Shown here piece by piece: positions 1 through 5,238 of a stretch of 5,238 nt of DNA. Origin of the DNA: Clostridia bacterium. Its GTDB lineage: Bacteria; Bacillota; Clostridia; Oscillospirales; Acutalibacteraceae. The position numbers were made by a program, and so were the translations under genes. The DNA lies in NCBI GenBank assembly GCA_017615405.1, contig JAGAAE010000172.1, forward strand, positions 1 through 5,238, given 5' to 3'. The notes beneath the pieces were generated by a model, which saw only the letters and a list, made by a program, of their open reading frames with translations, had not been told where the DNA came from and did not search any database. How positions within the stretch are numbered: position 1 is the first letter of the stretch; each line of letters begins with the position of its first letter.

Positions 1-31
1 ATATCGCCCTTTTTCCAAAAGCGGTTGTCAT
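1..31 (-). CDS. Start of a further operon gene, cut by the left edge
   Basis: An ATG at 31-29 overlaps the TGA stop of the upstream polymerase gene (30-28) in the classic ATGA arrangement. The frame stays open to the window edge and encodes MTTAFGKRAI. A GAGG lies 13 nt upstream inside the polymerase gene, which is a long spacing, so initiation probably relies on translational coupling. Ten residues are too few to identify the product. From its place in a polysaccharide operon it may be another glycosyltransferase, a flippase or a sugar-modifying enzyme, but that is inference only. Confidence 0.5.
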   Translation of the reverse strand, partial: MTTAFGKRAI

Positions 32-1281
32 GTATAAACAGCATCCTCATATCGTCGATCCTCCATAATGCGGTAGGTGTAAGCCAGCATAAACAGCAGC
101 CAGAAAAGGGGTTGCCGCTGGTTAAGAAGCGTAATGCTTTCGACTGCCAAGGCGGCAAAAACGGGTATAAAATAAAGGGAAGTTCTTCTGATGTTTGCCC
201 AGATCCAGTATAAAAACAGGAAGGTGGGGATTATTCCGTAGCAAAAAAGGATGCTTAAAAGGGTCGAGTGTATTTCCCCGGAACTGTGCGCCTGCCAGAA
301 GCGTTCAAAATACCCCTGACCGGCACCGAGGATGTTATATTGAGGGTATATGTAAAGCTTATCGATATTTCTTTCCTGCCAGATGGAATTTCCTGCGATC
401 TCCGAACCCGTCGTTGAGGTCGAAAGCGTCTCCTTTTCAAGAACGCGGGAGAATATCTCACTCTTTTCGACGAAAGCGTTGATTTGCCGGCTGAAAATAA
501 GCGATACGATGAAAACGATCACTACGCCGAGCAGGGCAAGAAGCAGCTTTCTTTTTCGCTCGGGATTAATCTCGAACAAGGGAGAGGCCAGAAGCGTCAA
601 AACGTAAAGGACAAAGAACACCATAAAAGCAAGAAGCATGCCGGTTGAAGCGGTCAAATAGAGGATAAAAACAAAGGCTCCGTAGTCGATAAGGCTTACA
701 CGACACTTGATATCGTAGATCTTTTCAATGATATACATTACCATCAAAACGCAAAAGCAGTAGAACGCCAGCTGGTTGGGGTCGTTAAAGGAGCCTAAAT
801 AACGGTCGGTTACACCGTTTTCATCGACATAGTATTTTCCGAGTTTCAGAAAATAGATCAGTATTTGCAGATAAAGACAGATTCTGCAGGTCCAGAACAA
901 ACGGCGCAAAAAAGACTTATCAAGCAACAAACGTCTCGCAACCAGAACAAGCGCGAGATTGAAAATATAGTAAAGGGTCGAGAGTACAAATTCCGATTCG
1001 CGATAAAGCGAAAAATATACGAAGTTGACTATAAAAACGAACATTACGAAGACGATCAGGATATAATCAAACTTTGAATGGATCAGGACGTCACTCCCGC
1101 TGTAATACAGGAAAACCAGGAAACAAGCGACAAAGATGAAGTCGCCCGGTTGAAAGCTGCCGGACTCGAAAACGTAGAACGGTTTTACGAAAATGTAAAG
1201 CAAAAACAGGTATTGGAGGAGTTTAGGAGCGCGATGTTCCGTCAGGGATCCCGGTGCGTGCAGTTGCGGTTGGTTGATCAA
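28..1281 (-). CDS. O-antigen polymerase/ligase-like membrane protein (Wzy-type)
   Basis: This is a very hydrophobic protein of about 417 residues with roughly ten predicted membrane segments: near 21-35, 46-61, 71-91, 98-117, 128-147, 170-187, 200-230, 246-264, 339-360 and 390-405. A long hydrophilic loop at about 265-338 is presumably extracytoplasmic. Length and layout fit Wzy polymerases and the O-antigen ligase superfamily, which join undecaprenyl-PP-linked units or transfer glycan outside the membrane. Family-like motifs are RYLGSFNDPNQ (160-170), GAGQGYFERF (319-328) and GEIHSTLLSILFCYGII (335-351, with H338). It follows a PGT-GT gene, so a repeat-unit polymerase is likelier than a ligase. 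An in-frame TGA at 1293-1291 limits upstream extension, and no ATG precedes the first membrane segment, so the start is taken as TTG at 1281. The gene overlaps the PGT-GT gene by 59 nt. The family call is good; the exact reaction and the start are less certain. Confidence 0.85.
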   Translation of the reverse strand: MINQPQLHAPGSLTEHRAPKLLQYLFLLYIFVKPFYVFESGSFQPGDFIFVACFLVFLYYSGSDVLIHSKFDYILIVFVMFVFIVNFVYFSLYRESEFVLSTLYYIFNLALVLVARRLLLDKSFLRRLFWTCRICLYLQILIYFLKLGKYYVDENGVTDRYLGSFNDPNQLAFYCFCVLMVMYIIEKIYDIKCRVSLIDYGAFVFILYLTASTGMLLAFMVFFVLYVLTLLASPLFEINPERKRKLLLALLGVVIVFIVSLIFSRQINAFVEKSEIFSRVLEKETLSTSTTGSEIAGNSIWQERNIDKLYIYPQYNILGAGQGYFERFWQAHSSGEIHSTLLSILFCYGIIPTFLFLYWIWANIRRTSLYFIPVFAALAVESITLLNQRQPLFWLLFMLAYTYRIMEDRRYEDAVYT

Positions 1282-3079
1282 TCTTCTTTTTCACTCCCAT
1301 TACGGATGTCGCTTTTGCGACAACGTTTTTTCTTTCAAAGTTTTTAACGATGTGCTCCCTCGATCTTTGTCCCATTTGTCTTTGCTCATCCAAAGAGAGC
1401 GCCAGAAACTTGTCGAGGGCTTTTTCTATTGCGGCAGAGTCCTTGACCTTGAACAGGTATCCGTTCACGCCGTCTTCAACCGCTTCGCGGCAACCGGCGA
1501 TATCGGAAACGATAAGCGGACGAGCAAGGGCGCCCGCCTCCAGAAGGACGTTTGCCATACCTTCGTGATAGGAAGGCAGTATAAGGCAGTTTGATGCGGC
1601 GATATAATCCTTGACGTTGGTCTGATAGCCGTGATAAACGACGTTGTCAAGGGCGAGAAATTTTTCAAACGACGCTTTGTATTCATCCTCAAAGTCGCCC
1701 AAAAACTCAAAGTCTGCCGCGATATGATTCTCGGAAAACTTCTTTATTACGGGATAGAGGTCTTCTATACCCTTTTCCTCCATAAGCCGCCCGATATAAA
1801 GGAATTTTACGATATGGTTTTCGGGGAACGGGGCGGGCTCAAACTCGGCGGTGTTTATTCCGGCACCGCTGAAAACGTGGGTCCTTTCGGGTTTGCAGAG
1901 CCGCGACTTTACAAAGGTGTCGCGATCCTCCGAGTTTTCAAAGAAGACGCCTGCCGCGTGCCTTGAAGACGGTTTATACAAAAGTTTGATTATGGTCTTT
2001 ATAAGTCCCCCGTTGTAGAATGCGGAGCCGGTCCCGGTCACATTTATATAATAAGGGATCTTTTTCTTTTTCATTGCCATTCCGCCGTATATATTTGGCT
2101 TTATCGAGTAGGTAACGGCAAAATCATATTTGACCTTTGTCATGGATTTGTATTTTTTCAAAAGTTTCAGATCGGCAAACGGGTTTGTGCTCCTTCGGTC
2201 AAACGAAACGTCAAAAACGTTAAGCCCCATTTCGCGAAGGGTGTCGCAGTAGAGGTCTTCGGGGATAAAAACGTCGATGGCGTAGCCGTTTTTAAGGATC
2301 TCTTCGAGCAGTTCTTTTCTTGTAAGGATAAGGCTTCGGGCATCCTCCGCAATTATAAGAACGCGGTTTGCATCCTTTGAAACGGTTGAAGAATCCTCTT
2401 TTATGAAAACCGAGAAGAAGGTCTTGAACATTATACCGACGTCATGAAAGAAACCGAATTTGCGGATCGCTTCAAGGTTATACTTCATCTTGTCGGGCAG
2501 GATCTTGTTTATGTAAACGTCGTCGACGTCGTCGGCATCTGAGATAAGGGAATTCTCGTCCTTATACATAATGCTCGCAAGGGAGGTTATCCCGGCGGGT
2601 AAAAGCAGGGTCGCCAGCATTTCGTCGGTATATGCGTCGACGTATTTAGGGACTTCCGGGCGCGTTCCGACAAAGGACATATCACCCTTTAAGACGTTGA
2701 AAAGCTGGGGAACTTCGTCAAGATGAAGTTTTCTTAAAAATCTGCCGACCCTTGTAATGCGGTTGTCACCGTCGACCGTTATCTGAGCGCCCAAGCGTTC
2801 GGCGTCGGAGACCATCGTCCTGAATTTATAGATGTAAAAGTGTCGGTCGTAGGTCGTGACCCGTTCCTGCCTGAAGAAAACGCCGCCCCTTGAATCTATG
2901 ACGATGGCAAGAGAAACGAGCAGGATCAGCGGAGACAAAAGGAGCAAAAAAACCAAAGCCACCGAAAAATCGAATATCCTTTTGAAAACAAGTCCGACTT
3001 TTCGCCTGCTTAAAATGTCATAATACTCTCTGACGCTCTCATTTTGCATTTTTTCGGGCAATTTTTCAAATGCCTGCAT
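1223..3079 (-). CDS. Phosphoglycosyl transferase fused to GT4 glycosyltransferase
   Basis: This 618-residue protein carries two successive enzymes of glycan assembly. Residues about 26-225 form a bacterial sugar transferase (monotopic PGT, PglC/WcaJ/EpsL family), which moves a sugar-1-phosphate from a UDP-sugar to undecaprenyl phosphate at the inner membrane face. Visible are the hydrophobic re-entrant helix (39-61) with the helix-breaking Ser49-Pro50, GGVFFRQER (65-73), and the catalytic Asp121-Glu122 in LHLDEVPQLFNVLKGDMS, followed by VGTRPE where many relatives have VGPRP. After a short polar linker (226-237) comes a complete GT-B, GT4-like domain (238 to about 592), with IKPNIYGG (326-333), NVTGTGSAF (346-354), GRLMEEKG (430-437) and the E-x7-E motif E506-E514. 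The KPNIYG and TGTGS patterns recall PglA-type enzymes that add the second sugar to a lipid-linked monosaccharide. A 26-residue polar tail overlaps the polymerase gene. The ATG at 3079 has GGAG 7 nt upstream. The sugars used cannot be read from sequence. Confidence 0.95.
   Translation of the reverse strand: MQAFEKLPEKMQNESVREYYDILSRRKVGLVFKRIFDFSVALVFLLLLSPLILLVSLAIVIDSRGGVFFRQERVTTYDRHFYIYKFRTMVSDAERLGAQITVDGDNRITRVGRFLRKLHLDEVPQLFNVLKGDMSFVGTRPEVPKYVDAYTDEMLATLLLPAGITSLASIMYKDENSLISDADDVDDVYINKILPDKMKYNLEAIRKFGFFHDVGIMFKTFFSVFIKEDSSTVSKDANRVLIIAEDARSLILTRKELLEEILKNGYAIDVFIPEDLYCDTLREMGLNVFDVSFDRRSTNPFADLKLLKKYKSMTKVKYDFAVTYSIKPNIYGGMAMKKKKIPYYINVTGTGSAFYNGGLIKTIIKLLYKPSSRHAAGVFFENSEDRDTFVKSRLCKPERTHVFSGAGINTAEFEPAPFPENHIVKFLYIGRLMEEKGIEDLYPVIKKFSENHIAADFEFLGDFEDEYKASFEKFLALDNVVYHGYQTNVKDYIAASNCLILPSYHEGMANVLLEAGALARPLIVSDIAGCREAVEDGVNGYLFKVKDSAAIEKALDKFLALSLDEQRQMGQRSREHIVKNFERKNVVAKATSVMGVKKKIDQPTATARTGIPDGTSRS
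1294..1298 (-). promoter_or_regulatory. Possible, poorly spaced Shine-Dalgarno site of the polymerase gene
   Basis: GGGAG lies 12 nt before the TTG at 1281, within the coding sequence of the PGT-GT gene. The spacing is longer than usual, and an A/G-rich run (AAAAAGAAGA) fills the gap. It is the best ribosome-binding candidate here because no ATG exists between the in-frame TGA at 1293-1291 and the first membrane segment. Confidence 0.4.
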
Positions 3080-3086
3080 AGTCTCA

Positions 3087-3090
3087 CTCC
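3087..3090 (-). promoter_or_regulatory. Shine-Dalgarno site of the PGT-GT fusion gene
   Basis: GGAG (within GGAGTGA) lies 7 nt before the ATG at 3079, inside the 24-nt gap after the aminotransferase stop. The spacing is near optimal and supports the chosen start. Confidence 0.75.
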
Positions 3091-3103
3091 GAAAAAGAGA
3101 AGG

Positions 3104-4309
3104 TTAAACCACTTCGTCAAAAACTTCCTTAAAGGTGTTGATGACCTGATCCTGATCCTCAAAAGACAGGGTCGAATATAACGGGAAGGTTATTTCGTTC
3201 TCATACATCTTATATGCATTAGGATAATCGGCTATCGACAATCCGAGGTCTTTGTAAGCGGTAAGCAACGGCAAAGGCTTATAATGAACGTTTAGCGTAA
3301 TGCCTCTTTCCGCGCATTTTATGATTATTTCGTTTCGCTGTTCAATGGTTATCGGGAATCTCGCGAGGTATAAATGGCAGTTGCTTTCGCTATGCTCGTC
3401 AAAGTGAACGATTTTTCCCGAAAGCAGACCCGACAACGCCTCGTCGTAACGTTCGACGAGTTTTTTGCGGTGGGCGAGCATTTTGTCGTATCTTCTGAGT
3501 TGAGCGACGCCCAGAGCCGCCTGGATATCGGTCATATTGCACTTATAGCCGGGGAACAGTATGTCGTATTCCCACGCTCCCGCCTTGGTCTTGTCAAGCG
3601 CGTCCTTGTTCTGACCGTGGAGGGAAAAGAGCATATATTGTTTGTATAAAAAATCGTTGTCAATGCCGTCAAACGTTTTCCAGACCGCCGCGCCGCCTTC
3701 CGCGGTCGTAAGGTTTTTTACGGCGTGGAAAGAGAAGCAGGTGAAATCGGCAAAACCACCGCTTTGTATACCGTCACGTTTCGATCCGAGTCCGTGCGCC
3801 GAATCGGCTATGACGGCGATCCTTCCGAGTGACTTCAGTATCTTGTTGTCGCCCGGATCGAAAAGAGATCTTTTGTTGTTGACGGCATCGAAGATCTTTT
3901 CATAGTTACAAAGACGTCCGCCCAAGTCGACGGCGATTATCGCTTTTGTTTTTTCGTTTATCGCATCGGCAAGCCGGTCATAATCCATTTCAAAAGAATC
4001 GGGAGCCGTGTCTATCATTACCGGCTTTGCGCCGACGTGACAGATGACCGAAGCCGAAGCGGTGTAGGAATATGCGGTAACGATGACCTCGTCGCCGGAA
4101 CCGATGCCCAGAACGCGAAGGGTCAACTCCATACTTGCCGTGGCGGAAGAAAGGCATACAGCCCGATCGACATGGCAGTATCGGCATAACATATCTTCAA
4201 ATTCCTTCTTTTTCGGACCGGAGGTTATCCAGCCCGATCTGAGGACCGATACGACCTCGTCTATTTCCGCCTCGGTAACGTCCGGGGGAGAAAACGGAAT
4301 GTTTTTCAT
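3104..4309 (-). CDS. DegT/DnrJ/EryC1-family PLP sugar aminotransferase
   Basis: This 401-residue protein is of full family length. It belongs to the PLP-dependent aminotransferases that convert nucleotide keto-sugars, typically UDP-4-keto-6-deoxy-HexNAc, to amino-sugars with glutamate as usual donor, in the cytoplasm. Evidence is the N-terminal GWITSGPKKKEFE (26-38), ADSAHGLGS (168-176, D169 expected to contact the PLP ring nitrogen), the Schiff-base lysine K198 in SFHAVKNLTTAEGG (193-206), the subfamily block around LHGQNKDAL (230-238) and GYKCNMTDIQAALG (254-267), and the C-terminal LNVHYKPLP (339-347). Residues about 133-165 hold an extra segment compared with the shortest relatives. ATG at 4309 is preferred over a TTG 18 nt upstream because AGGTGA lies 4 nt before it. 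It comes 50 nt after the kinase gene and 24 nt before the PGT-GT gene. PglE-like (bacillosamine precursor) and WcfR/WbgX-like (4-amino-trideoxy-galactose) roles are both possible; the sugar isomer cannot be told here. Confidence 0.93.
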   Translation of the reverse strand: MKNIPFSPPDVTEAEIDEVVSVLRSGWITSGPKKKEFEDMLCRYCHVDRAVCLSSATASMELTLRVLGIGSGDEVIVTAYSYTASASVICHVGAKPVMIDTAPDSFEMDYDRLADAINEKTKAIIAVDLGGRLCNYEKIFDAVNNKRSLFDPGDNKILKSLGRIAVIADSAHGLGSKRDGIQSGGFADFTCFSFHAVKNLTTAEGGAAVWKTFDGIDNDFLYKQYMLFSLHGQNKDALDKTKAGAWEYDILFPGYKCNMTDIQAALGVAQLRRYDKMLAHRKKLVERYDEALSGLLSGKIVHFDEHSESNCHLYLARFPITIEQRNEIIIKCAERGITLNVHYKPLPLLTAYKDLGLSIADYPNAYKMYENEITFPLYSTLSFEDQDQVINTFKEVFDEVV

Positions 4310-4313
4310 ATCA

Positions 4314-4319
4314 TCACCT
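4314..4319 (-). promoter_or_regulatory. Shine-Dalgarno site of the aminotransferase gene
   Basis: AGGTGA on the minus strand ends 4 nt before the ATG at 4309. It decides the start in favour of this ATG over the in-frame TTG at 4327, and the protein then begins with MKNIPFSPPDV, which matches the usual beginning of this family. Confidence 0.75.
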
Positions 4320-4359
4320 GTAAACAAAGAATGGTGGAAAAATCAAATTATTTCCGGGA

Positions 4360-5238
4360 TCAAGTGTTGTTGTTTTCCGGGGTCTCGTTTCCGTACTGAC
4401 CGTAGCCGTAATTTCTGTAATAGTAGCTGTAGCCGTACTTGCTGTATTTTCCGTAACTTGTGTATCTGCCGTAGGAAATATACGCGCTTGAAACCTCATT
4501 GAGGACCGAACCGAGATTATGAGAACGGCTGTAAGAGAAGAAGTTGAGAGCCGCCTTGATTTTGTCGGATGAGATATAGTCGCAGCGAACGACCGATATA
4601 TAAGCGTCGCAAAGGTCGGCAAATTTAACGGCTTCCGAATGTGAAGAACCGGGAACTATGTCCATGATAACGTAGGAATATTTGCCTTTGAGTTGGTCTA
4701 TGATGCTTTTGAGTTCGCCTTTTTGATAAATGATTTTCGGATCAAGCAGCAAAAGATCGACGTTGGTAAACAGACGCTTGACGCCCGGTATGACGGCGTC
4801 CTGCTTGTCAAACGACATATTTTTGATTACGTCGACGGTAGAGAACCTTTTCTTCGAGTGTACGGATCTTTTGCCTTTTTCCGATTCTTTGTTGCGCTCA
4901 AAGGTCACGAAAATGACCGGATCGGCGGGACTTGACAAAACCTTTGCAAAACCGGCTCCGACACAGGTTTTTCCTTCGTTGTCGGAGGTAGAGACAAAAC
5001 CGATGGTGTGATAGTCGCTGTCGTTAAGGGTCGCGAGGGTACGGTTTTTAAGCGTTCGCATAGCTTCGGTAAAGCTTTTGCTGCGGATGACCGTTTTGAA
5101 TTTTTCGTGTTCCTTGATATTTTTGCCCTTGATAAGGGGTATTTCGCAAAGATAATTCTGGTTAAGAACGAACCGGACGTCACTCTTCGAGCAGATTGTC
5201 TTACGGCGAGCGACATAGATACAGGTCAGAATCAAACC
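4360..5238 (-). CDS. BY-kinase (CpsD/Wzc-type) chain-length regulator, C-terminal part
   Basis: The frame is open through the right edge, so the N-terminus is missing. Numbering here counts the TTG codon at 5235-5233 as residue 1, not as a start. The first residues, LILTCIYVARRK, look like the end of a membrane helix followed by basic residues, as at the second membrane segment of a Wzz-type domain. The rest is a P-loop domain of the bacterial tyrosine kinase family, which regulates polysaccharide polymerisation and export through tyrosine phosphorylation. Visible are EIP (31-33), an E-x2-R-x2-K segment (57-63) matching the EayRtLr oligomerisation motif, Walker A STSDNEGKT (82-90, K89), Walker B YVIMDIVP (188-195, D192) and VVRCD (215-219). 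The Walker A' position reads VIFVTFERN (107-115), without the usual DxDxR. The C-terminus is a tyrosine-rich cluster with 13 Tyr between 252 and 281. It ends with TGA at 4362-4360. Family assignment is firm; kinase activity is uncertain. Confidence 0.9.
   Translation of the reverse strand, partial: GLILTCIYVARRKTICSKSDVRFVLNQNYLCEIPLIKGKNIKEHEKFKTVIRSKSFTEAMRTLKNRTLATLNDSDYHTIGFVSTSDNEGKTCVGAGFAKVLSSPADPVIFVTFERNKESEKGKRSVHSKKRFSTVDVIKNMSFDKQDAVIPGVKRLFTNVDLLLLDPKIIYQKGELKSIIDQLKGKYSYVIMDIVPGSSHSEAVKFADLCDAYISVVRCDYISSDKIKAALNFFSYSRSHNLGSVLNEVSSAYISYGRYTSYGKYSKYGYSYYYRNYGYGQYGNETPENNNT
4393..4482 (-). repeat. Tyrosine-cluster coding repeat at the kinase C-terminus
   Basis: These 30 codons (residues 252-281 of the partial kinase) hold 13 tyrosines. 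The first six (252, 255, 258, 261, 264, 267) are spaced exactly three residues apart, then come 269, 271, 272, 273, 276, 278 and 281. Between them are Gly, Ser, Asn and basic residues (R257, K263, K266, R274). BY-kinases are known to carry such a cluster as their autophosphorylation site. At DNA level it is a degenerate run of TAC/TAT codons. Confidence 0.85.

Noticed and set aside
865..1347. Two consecutive plus-strand open frames, highly charged products
   Set aside because: They are the complement of the hydrophobic polymerase-coding region. The charged composition follows from reading membrane-segment codons backwards.
1631..1966. Plus-strand open frame of 111 codons
   Set aside because: It is antisense to the conserved GT4 domain, has no plausible ribosome-binding context and shows no recognisable motif.
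4310..4327. Earlier in-frame TTG start at 4327 for the aminotransferase
   Set aside because: The ATG at 4309 has AGGTGA 4 nt upstream, and the family normally begins close to this ATG. The six extra codons would include the ribosome-binding site itself.
4310..4359. Possible terminator or promoter between the kinase and aminotransferase genes
   Set aside because: This 50-nt gap shows no stable inverted repeat followed by a T run and no convincing -35/-10 pair, so continuous transcription is the simpler reading.
4083..4502. Plus-strand open frame of 139 codons
   Set aside because: It lies opposite the kinase tail and the aminotransferase N-terminus. Its product is rich in Cys, Arg and Ser with no motif, as expected from reading Tyr-rich codons on the other strand.
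5233..5235. TTG as the start of the kinase gene
   Set aside because: The frame is open to the window edge and the sequence begins within a probable membrane helix, so this is an internal Leu codon of a truncated gene.

Overview
The window is one stretch of a polysaccharide (capsule or exopolysaccharide) biosynthesis operon. All real genes lie on the minus strand, so transcription runs from the right edge to the left. By eye the base composition is moderate, near the middle of the GC range. Three features favour a Gram-positive, clostridia-like Firmicute (Bacillota): clear Shine-Dalgarno sequences (AGGTGA, GGAG), tight gene packing, and a CpsD-like tyrosine-rich kinase tail. The taxonomic call is an inference; no rRNA or other marker is present.

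In transcription order the genes are: (1) the C-terminal part of a bacterial tyrosine kinase-like (BY-kinase/CpsD/Wzc-type) regulator, cut by the right edge (4360-5238); (2) a complete DegT/DnrJ/EryC1-family PLP-dependent sugar aminotransferase (3104-4309); (3) a complete 618-residue fusion of a monotopic phosphoglycosyl transferase with a GT4-type glycosyltransferase (1223-3079); (4) a multi-spanning O-antigen polymerase/ligase-like protein (28-1281), overlapping gene 3 by 59 nt; (5) the first codons of a further gene starting in an ATGA overlap at the left edge (1-31). Intergenic gaps are 50 nt or less. I see no terminator, promoter, RNA gene, mobile element or CRISPR array, and no gene-free stretch over 300 bases.

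The genes fit a Wzy-dependent pathway. The aminotransferase would make a UDP-4-amino-sugar. The PGT half of the fusion would load the first sugar phosphate onto undecaprenyl phosphate, and its GT4 half would add the second sugar. The polymerase would join finished repeat units outside the membrane, and the BY-kinase-like protein would control chain length or assembly.

This is a recognisable kind of locus rather than a new system. The points worth a second look are the one-polypeptide PGT-GT enzyme, the loss of the Walker A' acidic pattern in the kinase beside intact Walker A and B motifs, the strictly three-residue tyrosine ladder in its tail, and the unusual TTG start and dual-coding overlap at the polymerase gene.
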